64,000 bases of DNA from Jutongia hominis (GTDB taxonomy: Bacteria; Bacillota; Clostridia; Lachnospirales; Lachnospiraceae): the NCBI RefSeq assembly GCF_014384965.1, contig NZ_JACRSW010000030.1, positions 110,470 through 174,469 of the forward strand. The letters run 5' to 3'. The translations under genes and the position numbers were made by a program. How positions within the stretch are numbered: the first letter of the stretch is position 1; each line of letters begins with the position of its first letter. Positions 33,455-42,299 of the stretch are shown piece by piece. The notes beneath the pieces were generated by a model. It ran no database searches. It saw only the letters and a list, made by a program, of their open reading frames with translations, and was not told where the DNA came from.

Positions 33455-34763
33455 CACTGTCTTTTGTAACTTCTGCTATGATATTTTTCATTGGATCTAC
33501 CTGCTGATCCCCAAAGAAATAGCCATTTTTCAGGTATTCCACTCCTCCTTTAAGTTTTTCTTTGTCCGATGCACATAATGTTGCAACTGTCTCTCCGGCT
33601 TTTACTTTATCACCTGTTTTTTTGTAAAAATAAATTCCGGCTTTTGGATCAATCGCACTATCCTTTGTTTCTCTTCCGGCACCCAGTACAACAGCGGTTT
33701 TTCCACATATTTCCGTATCCATTTTGACAACCCAGCCATCCTGCGGTGCAATAAAATCCTGATGATACTTAGCCGGTTCAAACTTGTCCGCATGATAGAT
33801 ATATTCTGGATCTCCACCCTGCGTTTTTACCATTTCGGCAAATTTTTGCAATGCACTTCCGTTTGCGATCACTTCTTTTACTCTTTCATGTGCTTCTTTT
33901 TCATTTGCAATTTTTGCAAGCATCAGCATATTAGCAGCAAAAACTTCGCAAATTTCCTGAAAATCTTTTGGACCTTTCCCCTGTAATGTCTGTATTGCTT
34001 CAACAACTTCTATCTCATTTCCCACAGCGATACCTAACGGTACATCCATATTTGTCAGAATTGCTTTCGTTTCTCTTCCGGCACCTTCACCGATCGCAAC
34101 CATTTTTTGAGCAAGTATGATCGCATCTTTTTTCGACTTCATAAAAGCACCACTTCCAACCGTAACATCGAGTAAAATCTTATCACTTCCAGCCGCAAGC
34201 TTTTTACTCATAATAGAAGTTGCGATCAAGGGAATACTATCCACAGTAGCTGTTACATCACGCAAAGCATAAAGTTTCTTATCTGCCGGTGCGATTTCGC
34301 CGGATTGCCCAATAACAGCAAGTCCGGTACGATTAACAATGTCATAAAATTCTTTATCATCAATTGCCGTCCGAAATCCCGGAATGGATTCTAATTTATC
34401 TATTGTGCCACCGGTAAATCCAAGACCTCTTCCACTCATTTTTGCAACTTTACCACCACAGGCAGCAACAATCGGTGCGATCACCAATGTTGTTTTATCA
34501 CCAACACCACCGGTGCTATGCTTATCCACTTTGATCCCCTGTATTTTAGAAAGATCCACCATATCACCCGATTTTGCCATATACTCTGTCATTTTTACAA
34601 GTTCATGATCACTTAAACCATGAAAGAAAATTGCCATCAGCCACGCTGCTACCTGATAATCCGGAATCTCTTCTTTTACATAACCTTCGATAACATATTG
34701 TATCTCCTGCTCTGTAAGTTCCTGTCCTCTTTTCTTTTTATCTATAATATCATACATTCTCAT
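33441..34763 (-). CDS. Pyrimidine-nucleoside phosphorylase
   Basis: 440 residues. It phosphorolyses thymidine, deoxyuridine or uridine to base and (deoxy)ribose-1-phosphate. Family motif KVDKHSTGGVGDKTTLVIAP (~78-97), MSGRGLGFTGGTIDKLES (~112) and the C-terminal domain GAGRETKDS... KAGETVATL. The start at ATG 34763 (MRMYDIID) lies nine bases after GGAGG, and other ATGs at 34769 and 34820 are less likely. Cytidine deaminase (34968-35384) is upstream on the same strand, which makes a pyrimidine salvage unit. Pdp versus DeoA specificity cannot be fixed by eye. Confidence 0.93.
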   Translation of the reverse strand: MRMYDIIDKKKRGQELTEQEIQYVIEGYVKEEIPDYQVAAWLMAIFFHGLSDHELVKMTEYMAKSGDMVDLSKIQGIKVDKHSTGGVGDKTTLVIAPIVAACGGKVAKMSGRGLGFTGGTIDKLESIPGFRTAIDDKEFYDIVNRTGLAVIGQSGEIAPADKKLYALRDVTATVDSIPLIATSIMSKKLAAGSDKILLDVTVGSGAFMKSKKDAIILAQKMVAIGEGAGRETKAILTNMDVPLGIAVGNEIEVVEAIQTLQGKGPKDFQEICEVFAANMLMLAKIANEKEAHERVKEVIANGSALQKFAEMVKTQGGDPEYIYHADKFEPAKYHQDFIAPQDGWVVKMDTEICGKTAVVLGAGRETKDSAIDPKAGIYFYKKTGDKVKAGETVATLCASDKEKLKGGVEYLKNGYFFGDQQVDPMKNIIAEVTKDSVIDN

Positions 34764-34840
34764 ATGCATTTTCCTCCCTATGTAATCAGATCGTATTGCA
34801 AATGATCTAAATTCTTTCATTGAGCTTTCCGATTTTTTTT

Positions 34841-34942
34841 AAACATCTGACAAAATTTCAAGAAAGATTCACTCGTCCAACCCCATGTGAAAGCAGATCT
34901 TTTAATGTATAAATTTTATACTCCCTATTCGATCTTTCTAAC
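34841..34942 (-). pseudogene. Duplicated 3' end of cytidine deaminase gene
   Basis: Matches 34951-35052 at a 110-bp period. Read on the minus strand it encodes EYKIYTLKDLLSHGVGRVNL then TGA, against EYQIYTLKDLLPHGFGRANL in the real cdd end. It also carries the same untranslated tail. It has no start and no deaminase core. Confidence 0.8.
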
Positions 34943-34967
34943 TTTTCCTAAAACGTCTGATAAAATT

Positions 34968-35384
34968 TCAAGAAAGATTTGCTCGTCCAAATCCATGCGG
35001 AAGCAGATCTTTTAATGTATAAATCTGATATTCTTCATTTGATTTTGCTAAAATAATTTGAAATTTTTCCGGATCACAAAATTCCATCATAACCTGTAAG
35101 CAGACACCGCAAGGTGGACAAAAATCCTGTATTCCTTTTTTCTCACTACCACCGATGATCGTAATACTGTCAAACTCTTGCACTCCTTCACTAACTGCTT
35201 TAAAAAATGCCGTTCTTTCCGCACAATTCGTTGACGAATATCCGGCATTTTCTATATTGCATCCTGTAAAAATCTGCCCGTTTTTTGCAACCAGACAAGC
35301 TCCGACTTTAAAATGAGAATATGGTGTGTATGCCTTTTTTCTAGCATTCATTGCGAATTGAATCGTATCTTTTATTGTATTCAT
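34968..35384 (-). CDS. cdd: Cytidine deaminase
   Basis: 138 residues, normal length. Zinc ligands and catalytic Glu are in CNIENAGYSSTNCAERTAF (Cys-Ala-Glu, ~53-55) and PPCGVCLQVMMEF (two Cys, ~90-93). It deaminates cytidine and deoxycytidine to feed the phosphorylase gene downstream. AAAGGAG lies before ATG 35384. The 3' end is duplicated in the gap to the phosphorylase gene. Confidence 0.95.
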   Translation of the reverse strand: MNTIKDTIQFAMNARKKAYTPYSHFKVGACLVAKNGQIFTGCNIENAGYSSTNCAERTAFFKAVSEGVQEFDSITIIGGSEKKGIQDFCPPCGVCLQVMMEFCDPEKFQIILAKSNEEYQIYTLKDLLPHGFGRANLS

Positions 35385-35731
35385 ACTAACCGCACTCCTT
35401 TCCGGTCAAATTCTTTTTATAACAAATCATTTCATACTTTTTATTATTATCAGTATAACACCACTCATATCATGATAAAAGCAATATTAAGTTTTCTGAA
35501 AGGAATTATTTAGCCTTTAAACCTTTTCTGAAATGCAAAATCATATTATAATACACATATGAATAAATAATTTTCACAAAAATGTGATATATTGATTATA
35601 AGAATGAATATCTTATTTTTTTATATTCATTTCAAAGATGAAAAAAAAAGCCGGATTTGATATAATAAAATGTAATATATTAATTTAAGCCGTTATTTGT
35701 CTTGATACAAATAACAGAAATGGAGATAGCT
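35385..35731. other. Divergent intergenic region between cdd and the glycosyltransferase gene
   Basis: AT-rich. Possible -10 hexamers: TATACT on the minus strand (35452-35457, toward cdd) and TATAAT on the plus strand (35661-35666). I see no good -35 match for either, and no gene or strong hairpin. Confidence 0.5.
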
Positions 35732-36748
35732 ATGAAATTATTAACGGTAACGATTCCGAGTTACAATTCTCAGGAATATATGCGCCATGCGATAGAAAGT
35801 GTATTAGTCGGTGGTGAAGATATAGAAATATTAATCGTAGATGATGGTTCATCTGACAACACTTTATCAATCGCACAGGAATATGAACAGAAATTTCCTA
35901 CGATTGTACGAGCGATTCACAAAGAAAACGGAGGACATGGATCGGCTGTCAATACCGGTATTCAAAATGCAACCGGATTGTTCTTCAAAGTATTAGACAG
36001 TGATGACTGGTTTGACGAAGCCAGCTTAAAAAAAATATTACATTTTATTCATTATATTGTAAATGAATCAATACCGCTTGATATGATCATAAGCAATTAC
36101 GTTTATGAAAAACCTAGTCTGAACAAACAAAAGACAGTCAATTACCGCAGTGCATTTCCAGTCAATAAATTCTTTGGCTGGGATGATGTAAAACATTTTA
36201 AAATAACACAAAATCTGCTTATGCATTCTATTATGTACAAGACAAGTATTTTAAAAGAATCCAAGCTGGAATTACCGGAGCATACATTCTATGTTGATAA
36301 TATTTTTGCTTTTTGTCCTTTACCATATGTAAAAAAGATGTATTATCTGAATGTGGATCTTTACCGCTATTATATTGGACGTGAAGACCAATCGGTCAAT
36401 GAAAAAGTCATGACCGGTCGTATTGATCAGCAGATTAAAATTACAAAAATAATGATTAATGCATATGACAGTATGGAAATTCCAAGCAAAAAATTAAAAA
36501 GCTATATGTTGCAATATCTTTCTATTATGATGATTGTAAGTTCTGCGTTATTAGTCAATGAGGGTTCTGCCACAAACATTGCTAAAAGAGATGCCCTTTG
36601 GGATTATTTAAAAACAACAAATCCTGCTGCATACAAAACAATCAGTTTACAAAAACTTGGACTTCCATTGCAATTTAAAACAAAATTCGGAAAATCAATT
36701 GTTGTAAAAGGATACCATCTGTTTAACCGCATTTATGGATTTAATTGA
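35732..36748 (+). CDS. Family 2 glycosyltransferase
   Basis: 338 residues from ATG 35732 (GGAG seven bases before). GT-A fold: LTVTIPSYNSQEYMRHAIES, LIVDDGSSDNTLSIAQEY (~37-54), ENGGHGSAVNTGIQNATG and FKVLDSDDWFD (DxD metal site, ~95). It transfers a nucleotide sugar to an unknown acceptor, probably in the envelope. No TM helix, so it acts on the cytoplasmic side. It is followed 35 bases later by the alarmone synthetase gene, so they may be co-transcribed. Confidence 0.9.
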   Translation: MKLLTVTIPSYNSQEYMRHAIESVLVGGEDIEILIVDDGSSDNTLSIAQEYEQKFPTIVRAIHKENGGHGSAVNTGIQNATGLFFKVLDSDDWFDEASLKKILHFIHYIVNESIPLDMIISNYVYEKPSLNKQKTVNYRSAFPVNKFFGWDDVKHFKITQNLLMHSIMYKTSILKESKLELPEHTFYVDNIFAFCPLPYVKKMYYLNVDLYRYYIGREDQSVNEKVMTGRIDQQIKITKIMINAYDSMEIPSKKLKSYMLQYLSIMMIVSSALLVNEGSATNIAKRDALWDYLKTTNPAAYKTISLQKLGLPLQFKTKFGKSIVVKGYHLFNRIYGFN

Positions 36749-36783
36749 TTGTAGATTTATGAACTACTACAAGGAGGAAAAAA

Positions 36784-37536
36784 ATGGGTGAATTACTATA
36801 TTATGATGAGGAAGAAGAATGGAATCGTGCCTTACTTCTTTATGATGCTGTATTAAAAGAAATTAGCACAAAACTTGAAATTCTAAACAACGAATTTAAA
36901 CTGGCACACCAATACAACCCAATCGAGCATATAACATCCCGTATAAAATCCGCATCAAGCATTGCCCGCAAAATTCGGATCAAGGGCAAAGAATTAACAG
37001 TAGAAAATATACTAAAATATATTAATGACGTAGCCGGAGTGCGTATTATCTGCTCTTTTACTTCTGATATTTATCGCATCGCAGACGCCATTGCTAAGCA
37101 GGATGATGTTACTGTGTTAAAAGTCAAAGATTATATTGCCAATCCAAAACCAAACGGATATATGAGTTACCACATGATCGTGTCGATCCCTATTTTCTTG
37201 TCAAATGATGTAATTGATACAAAAGTGGAAATTCAGATCCGTACAATTGCCATGGATTTTTGGGCAAGTCTTGAGCATAAAATTTATTATAAATTTGAAG
37301 GAAAAGCTCCCGATGGAATTCGCGATGAACTTCGAGAATGTGCAAAGATCATTTCATTTTTAGATCAGAAAATGCTATCAATTAATGAAAATGTCAAAAA
37401 TTATCACGATGATTTTAATGGCGGTTCTGCTATGGCAGCCGCTACATCTGAAGGAGAATCTTCTAATGATAATAAGATTCCGGATACTTTGAAACCATTA
37501 TTTGGCTCATTGCACAATAACGAGGCAAATTCTTAA
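36784..37536 (+). CDS. Small alarmone synthetase (RelQ/YjbM-like GTP pyrophosphokinase)
   Basis: 250 residues with only the RelA/SpoT synthetase domain. Motifs: RIKGKELTVENILKYINDVA then GVRIICSFTSDIYRIADAI (~75-110), DYIANPKPNGYMSYHMIV (~118-135) and VEIQIRTIAMDFWASLEHKI (~150). There is no HD hydrolase and no TGS/ACT region, so it makes (p)ppGpp but does not degrade it. The C-terminal ~45 residues are a helix that in RelQ mediates tetramers, followed by a polar tail. AAGGAGG lies seven bases before ATG 36784. Confidence 0.93.
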   Translation: MGELLYYDEEEEWNRALLLYDAVLKEISTKLEILNNEFKLAHQYNPIEHITSRIKSASSIARKIRIKGKELTVENILKYINDVAGVRIICSFTSDIYRIADAIAKQDDVTVLKVKDYIANPKPNGYMSYHMIVSIPIFLSNDVIDTKVEIQIRTIAMDFWASLEHKIYYKFEGKAPDGIRDELRECAKIISFLDQKMLSINENVKNYHDDFNGGSAMAAATSEGESSNDNKIPDTLKPLFGSLHNNEANS

Positions 37537-37610
37537 GAAATATAGTACACTAACAATATTGTTTATTATGTTATTAGTAATACCTGCATTATATATACTA
37601 ATGCAACGCA

Positions 37611-37656
37611 AAAAAACTCATATAGTTATCTTTCAGATTTACCATATGAGTTTTTA
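37611..37656. terminator. Bidirectional terminator between alarmone synthetase and membrane protein genes
   Basis: AAAAACTCATAT / ATATGAGTTTTT arms with a 20-nt loop give a T-run on both strands. It lies 75 nt after the synthetase stop and 45 nt from the end of the convergent gene. Confidence 0.75.
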
Positions 37657-37698
37657 TATTTCCGTAAATTCTGATAAATATTGAGATTTATTCTGCTC

Positions 37699-38655
37699 TT
37701 ACCGCACAAACAAACCTATTACAACAGCTAAATATGCCGTAATCATAATACTGCCTCTAATGGTTGCCGGAATCTTTTTGATTAATTGCATTAAAGTAAC
37801 AATTACGCACAATATCATTACATCCTGAATATATCTTGCACTCATCCAAAAAGGATGTATGATTGCTGTACATCCAATTCCACCTGTAAGTCCCACTAAT
37901 CCCTGAATGTATGATTCTTCCAATATCACTTCCTTTTTATTTCCACTTCTCATTGTTAAATAGATATAAGGCAGATTTAGTACCCAGACTCCCAGTAAAG
38001 AATTCACCAGATAAAATGATTGGTGCAATTTCCATGTAATATATGAAAATCCACTAAACAAAAGTGCAACTCCTGTATAAATTAAAAGAAATATTATAAC
38101 AAAAACAATGATGCTTTTTTTAATACTTTGTGTATTCTCATGCAAATAAGATATTTCACCACTTTCTTTCTGCTCTATGGATTTCTTTGAAAAATAAGCC
38201 TGTATGAAAAGATAAAATAACAAAAGAAAAAACAATACCATTCCATCTGTTCGACTTATCATATTTTCAGTTGAAAACCAGCTTGCTGACGATCTGTTTC
38301 CAAACATCAAATAATCTGCTCCAAGAAAAAGAAAGACAATACAGCTAAATGCATAATACATCCCATGATTCCATATAACTGTATTTTTTTCTTCTTTCTC
38401 CAATACAAACTTCACGCCACATACTCCCAATATATGCAAAATAGAACTTCCTATAATTATAGTAAATACAAATTCCGTATTTCCATACAAATTTCCTGCT
38501 AAAAGTACACAAAACATAGTCATATAATAAATAATATTTCTATGAAAGAAATCATTTAATTCAATCCATTTTTTCTTTTTTGCCATTTCGATAATGAGGA
38601 CAGGAATCACAGAAGTGATTACTGTCCCCAGGATTATTTTAATCATTGAACTCAT
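37699..38655 (-). CDS. Polytopic membrane protein of unknown function
   Basis: 318 residues with eight or nine TM helices (for example NIIYYMTMFCVLLAGNLYG, YAFSCIVFLFLGADYLMFG, IVFVIIFLLIYTGVALLFSG, SIMITAYLAVVIGLFV). Two half-domains joined by a polar segment (FSKKSIEQKESGEISYLHEN) resemble sodium/calcium exchanger-like (CaCA) proteins in spacing, but the alpha-repeat motif GxxxPE is not evident, so I make no functional call. It starts three bases after the DUF4446 stop (TAG-taa-ATG), with GAGGAAAG in front, so it is the last gene of the par operon. Confidence 0.75.
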   Translation of the reverse strand: MSSMIKIILGTVITSVIPVLIIEMAKKKKWIELNDFFHRNIIYYMTMFCVLLAGNLYGNTEFVFTIIIGSSILHILGVCGVKFVLEKEEKNTVIWNHGMYYAFSCIVFLFLGADYLMFGNRSSASWFSTENMISRTDGMVLFFLLLFYLFIQAYFSKKSIEQKESGEISYLHENTQSIKKSIIVFVIIFLLIYTGVALLFSGFSYITWKLHQSFYLVNSLLGVWVLNLPYIYLTMRSGNKKEVILEESYIQGLVGLTGGIGCTAIIHPFWMSARYIQDVMILCVIVTLMQLIKKIPATIRGSIMITAYLAVVIGLFVR

Positions 38656-38658
38656 TTA

Positions 38659-39186
38659 CTATCTTTCCTCTGTTAATTTTTTCAAACTGACATTGGCTTT
38701 TGCTTCTTCTAGTGCCTGCTGTTCTTCTTCCGACAAAATTACAAATGCTTCACCATTTACAACCTCTTTTGCATATGTATAACAACCTTCTTTTGTGCTA
38801 TGCATTGAATTCAAAATAAAACCATTGTTATCTTCTGTCAATAAAACTAAAACAAAGCTCAGTTTTCCACCGATTTCCTTAAATGCATCATATTTTACAA
38901 GACCGATTTTTTGATAAGCTGTTGTCAACTGACCACTAATTGCTTTAATTTGTTTGTAAATCTGATCAACATTTTCTTCCAAAAAGTCAATTGCAGCAAA
39001 TTTTTCTAAAATAGCTTTTTCCATATTTTTGCCATTCTCACCATTCATAAAAATCTTATATTTTTTACGCATACTGGCATTCTTTGCCATTGTAACGATC
39101 AATAAGATCAACATGATAAGAATTACTCCAGCCATTCCCATTACTACATATCCGATATCAATATTATACTGTTCAAATAATTTCAT
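38659..39186 (-). CDS. DUF4446 family protein
   Basis: 175 residues. One N-terminal TM (VVMGMAGVILIMLILLIVTM), a helical linker (EKFAAIDFLEENVDQIYKQI) and the DUF4446 core GLVKYDAFKEIGGKLSFVLV followed by LLTEDNNGFILNSMHSTKEG. This family lies next to parB in many Clostridia. The function is unknown, but the repeated linkage suggests a role with chromosome partitioning or the envelope. A CAAGA gap after AAGAGG leads to ATG 39186. The parB gene ends 50 bases before. Confidence 0.88.
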   Translation of the reverse strand: MKLFEQYNIDIGYVVMGMAGVILIMLILLIVTMAKNASMRKKYKIFMNGENGKNMEKAILEKFAAIDFLEENVDQIYKQIKAISGQLTTAYQKIGLVKYDAFKEIGGKLSFVLVLLTEDNNGFILNSMHSTKEGCYTYAKEVVNGEAFVILSEEEQQALEEAKANVSLKKLTEER

Positions 39187-39236
39187 TCTTGTTTATCCTC
39201 TTTTCTGCATATTTTTATTTATGTAATTATACTATT

Positions 39237-40163
39237 TTAGTTTTTATCTGCTATTTTTGTCATTAATTCCATAATACGTTCAAATTCATCCGGTGAATAA
39301 TATTCAATTTCTATCTTGCCTTTTCCTTTTTTTCCATGATTAATATTCACCTTTGTACCCATTATCATTTTTAATTTTTCTTCAAAATTCTGATATATGG
39401 TTTTCATTTGCTCATCATTATTTTTTTCATCTTCTTTTTTTTCTGCTTTTGGAAGAAGAATTTTCTTCACTAGTTTTTCTGTTTCTCGTACACTTAATTT
39501 CTGATCAAAAACCTGAACTGCTGTTTCGTATTGTAAATCATTATTTTCAATCGCAAGCAATGCTCTTGCATGTCCACTTTTCAATTTATCTTCTACCAGC
39601 ATTGTCCGGACTCTTTCATCAAGCTTTAACAACCGTAATGCATTTGTAATTGCGACTCTGCTTTTAGAGACTTTTTCGGCAATTTCATCCTGTTTCAAGT
39701 GAAATTCTTTAATTAGACTATCATATGCTTCTGCTTCTTCGATTGGATTCAAATCTTCTCGTTGAATATTCTCGATTAATGCAATTTCCATAACTTCCTG
39801 TTTCGTGTAATCTTTGATTACAACAGGAACTTCCTTCAGATTTGCTATTTTGGCAGCACGCCATCTTCTTTCTCCTGCAATAATCTGATAGAATCCTTTT
39901 TTCCCTTTTTGAACGATCAATGGTTCTATCAATCCATGCTGTTTAATAGAATCAGCTAATTCCTGCAAAGAATCCTCGTTGAAATTTTTTCTTGGCTGTG
40001 ATTGATTTGGTTCTATTTTATTAATCGGTATTGTCTCTAACTCTTTCACTACCTCTTTTACTACTTCTTTAACTACTTTCTTTTTTTCTTCTCCTTTTTT
40101 TGTCCCTTGTGCTTTTGGAATCAAAACGTCAATTCCACTTCCTAATCCTCTTTTTTGTGGCAT
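39237..40163 (-). CDS. parB: Chromosome-partitioning protein ParB (Spo0J)
   Basis: 308 residues. It binds the parS sites upstream of parA and spreads as a CTP-dependent clamp. The N-terminus has a basic start and a KEVVKEVVKEVVKE repeat, then the catalytic domain with GERRWRAAKIANLKEVPVVI (CTP motif GERRxRA, ~98-104) and ENIQREDLNPIEEAEAY. The HTH follows (KQDEIAEKVSKSRVAITNAL), then a linker and the dimerising C-terminus. Its start codon shares one base with the parA stop (TAATG), so translation is coupled. Confidence 0.97.
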   Translation of the reverse strand: MPQKRGLGSGIDVLIPKAQGTKKGEEKKKVVKEVVKEVVKELETIPINKIEPNQSQPRKNFNEDSLQELADSIKQHGLIEPLIVQKGKKGFYQIIAGERRWRAAKIANLKEVPVVIKDYTKQEVMEIALIENIQREDLNPIEEAEAYDSLIKEFHLKQDEIAEKVSKSRVAITNALRLLKLDERVRTMLVEDKLKSGHARALLAIENNDLQYETAVQVFDQKLSVRETEKLVKKILLPKAEKKEDEKNNDEQMKTIYQNFEEKLKMIMGTKVNINHGKKGKGKIEIEYYSPDEFERIMELMTKIADKN

Positions 40164-40930
40164 TATTCTTTTCCCCTTTCCAATACTTCTTCAGCCAAAT
40201 TACGATATCCCTCTGCTCCGGCAGATTTACTGTCATATAAATTAATTGGCATGCCATAACTTGGAGCTTCCGCCAATCGAATATTTCTTGGAATAATTGT
40301 CTTATAGATATTTTGCTGTAGGTTTTCCTTTACATTTTCCACCACTTGTAATGATAAACATGTTCTAGCATCATACATAGTAAAGACAACACCCTCTATC
40401 TCTAACTTGCTGTTCAATCGTTCTTTAACTAATTCAATTGTATATAACAATTCGCTAAGCCCCTCCAATGCATAATATTCGCACTGAATTGGTACTAATA
40501 CAGTATCCGCTGTTGTCATCGCATTTACCGTTAATATATTTAATGATGGAGGACAATCAATAATAATAAAATCAAATTGATCTTTTACTTGATCTACCTT
40601 TTCCTTTAATACATACTCTCTTTCATTTTTACCGATTAATTCAATTTCTGCTCCTGCTAATCCTCGTTCAGATGGAACAACATATAAATTATCGCATACA
40701 GACCGTTCCATCGCATCTGTAATTGAAATATCATCTAAAAGCACTTCATAGCTGGAATGTTCTACGGATGCTTTTTCAACTCCCAATCCACTGGTTGCAT
40801 TGCCCTGCGGGTCCATATCTATCACTAAAACTTTTTGTTGTTTTTCTGCCAAACAAGCAGAAAGATTAATAGCTGTTGTTGTTTTACCAACTCCACCTTT
40901 TTGATTTGATATTGCTATTACCCTGCCCAT
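40163..40930 (-). CDS. parA: Chromosome-partitioning ATPase ParA (Soj)
   Basis: 255 residues. Deviant Walker A KGGVGKTTTAINL (residues 11-23), switch I MDPQGNATSGLGV and Walker B FIIIDCPPSLNIL. It forms ATP-dependent dimers on the nucleoid and works with ParB to segregate origins, and in B. subtilis it also acts on DnaA. First gene of parA-parB-DUF4446-membrane protein, with AAAGGATG before ATG 40930. Four parS sites lie in its upstream region. Confidence 0.97.
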   Translation of the reverse strand: MGRVIAISNQKGGVGKTTTAINLSACLAEKQQKVLVIDMDPQGNATSGLGVEKASVEHSSYEVLLDDISITDAMERSVCDNLYVVPSERGLAGAEIELIGKNEREYVLKEKVDQVKDQFDFIIIDCPPSLNILTVNAMTTADTVLVPIQCEYYALEGLSELLYTIELVKERLNSKLEIEGVVFTMYDARTCLSLQVVENVKENLQQNIYKTIIPRNIRLAEAPSYGMPINLYDSKSAGAEGYRNLAEEVLERGKE

Positions 40931-41204
40931 TTTTTCATCCTTTCCAAATATAATTTTATCAATAGTCTATGTATTATTATAATATATAATCGTATAAAAT
41001 TTCTATAGAATATTGCATATAAAATAATTTTTTATTTGTTCAATTTTTTTGAAATCAGCATTTTCCGTTAAAATATGTTTAACTGAATAAAGTGGAAACA
41101 AAGAAATATATATTTTATCTGTCTGCCAATATTTTTTTACATTTTATAGAAATATATACAGTGCTATGTATATATGTTACTTTTTTGTTAGATATAGCAA
41201 TTAA

Positions 41205-41220
41205 TGTTTCACGTGAAACA
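41205..41220. promoter_or_regulatory. parS site 1
   Basis: Perfect 16-bp parS TGTTTCACGTGAAACA, with flanking AA and TT. Confidence 0.97.
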
Positions 41221-41428
41221 TTTTTAACAATGTCCAGTTAAAAACACTCTAATTACGCATATTTTATTTTAAAAAAATATAGATATGTAATTAACCACTA
41301 TACTCTTTATAGCAAAATGTTATTATGTTTTCTAAATAAAACCATTTAAATATATTACTCTTTTATTTATTTTCAGTTATCATCCTTTGCCTCTTTTGTA
41401 AAAAGTCTCGACTCAAATAAATTATTTT

Positions 41429-41597
41429 GTTTCATATAATTATTTTTTATTTATGCGATAACACTGATCAGCTAGTTGTTGCTTCGTTTCATATATCATT
41501 TTTTATTTATGCGATAACACTGATCAGCTGGTTGTTGCTCCGTTTCATATAATCATTTTTTATTTATACGATAACACCTGATCAGTTAGTTGTTATT
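41429..41597. repeat. Three tandem ~57-bp repeats
   Basis: Units 41429-41485, 41486-41541 and 41542-41597. Each contains GTTTCATATA, a T-rich run with TTTAT, GCGATAACAC (ACGATAACACC in unit 3), then CTGATCAG and a (C/T)TAGTTGTT-like end. GCGATAAC and GTTGTTGC can pair across the palindrome. Units 1 and 2 are almost identical, unit 3 more diverged. Confidence 0.85.
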
Positions 41598-41775
41598 TTA
41601 TCTTGTATAAAATTAATCAACGATTCTTTTTATATCAGGAGTTCTTTAATTTGTTTTCAATAAAATCATTTATTTTTTTCATTTCATATTCATATCTACC
41701 AATTTATTATATAATTCTATTTATATTCAATTATTCTCTATATTTTATGTTATTACCTATAACGCATTAGCATAA

Positions 41776-41791
41776 TGTTTCACGTGAAACA
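41776..41791. promoter_or_regulatory. parS site 2
   Basis: Perfect 16-bp parS, flanked by AA and TT. Confidence 0.97.
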
Positions 41792-41979
41792 TTATATAAA
41801 TATAATCAACTGATAATTATATTTATATAATAGATGTTTTTGCTCTTCCTATATTTTTTTATGCATTTTTTTCATGAATACATTTTAATATCAATGATAT
41901 AAAAAACTACTCTTCATTAATTATTTACATCTTATTATTCATTATATTTTCCGTTACTATATAATTTGAACTGGTATAA

Positions 41980-41995
41980 TGTTTCACGTGAAACA
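41980..41995. promoter_or_regulatory. parS site 3
   Basis: Perfect 16-bp parS. Its flanks GGTATAA and TATACC extend the dyad symmetry. Confidence 0.97.
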
Positions 41996-42177
41996 TATAC
42001 CAGTTTAATTAACCCAGTATTAATTATTATTCTGAATATAATATAAATATTTTTTTACCTGTATTTTCAGTTCTATACATATTTACTTGTAATAATAAAA
42101 ACAACTTTTTAATAATTTATGTGTATCTTATATTTCATTATAATTTTTCATTTCTATATGAGTATACACTAATATAA

Positions 42178-42193
42178 TGTTTCACGTGAAACA
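42178..42193. promoter_or_regulatory. parS site 4
   Basis: Perfect 16-bp parS, flanked by AA and TT. It lies about 785 bases past site 2's... left neighbour cluster edge and 107 bases before the stop of the 225-residue hypothetical gene. Confidence 0.97.
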
Positions 42194-42299
42194 TTATTGA
42201 GCAATATAAATCAAAAATCTCCTATCTATTATTGTTTTCTATATAAACTCAAAACATTTTTTATATTTTAAATTCTGTCTTTTTAAATCACAGTGATAC

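Larger units (their letters stand above)
40931..42299. other. AT-rich parS region upstream of parA
   Basis: 1.37 kb without any credible gene. It holds four identical parS palindromes and a three-copy ~57-bp tandem repeat. The rest is AT-rich with scattered TATAAT-like boxes, some of which (40976-40986) probably serve parA. Confidence 0.8.

Noticed and set aside
41429..41597. CRISPR array
   Set aside because: The repeat units abut each other with no unique spacers.
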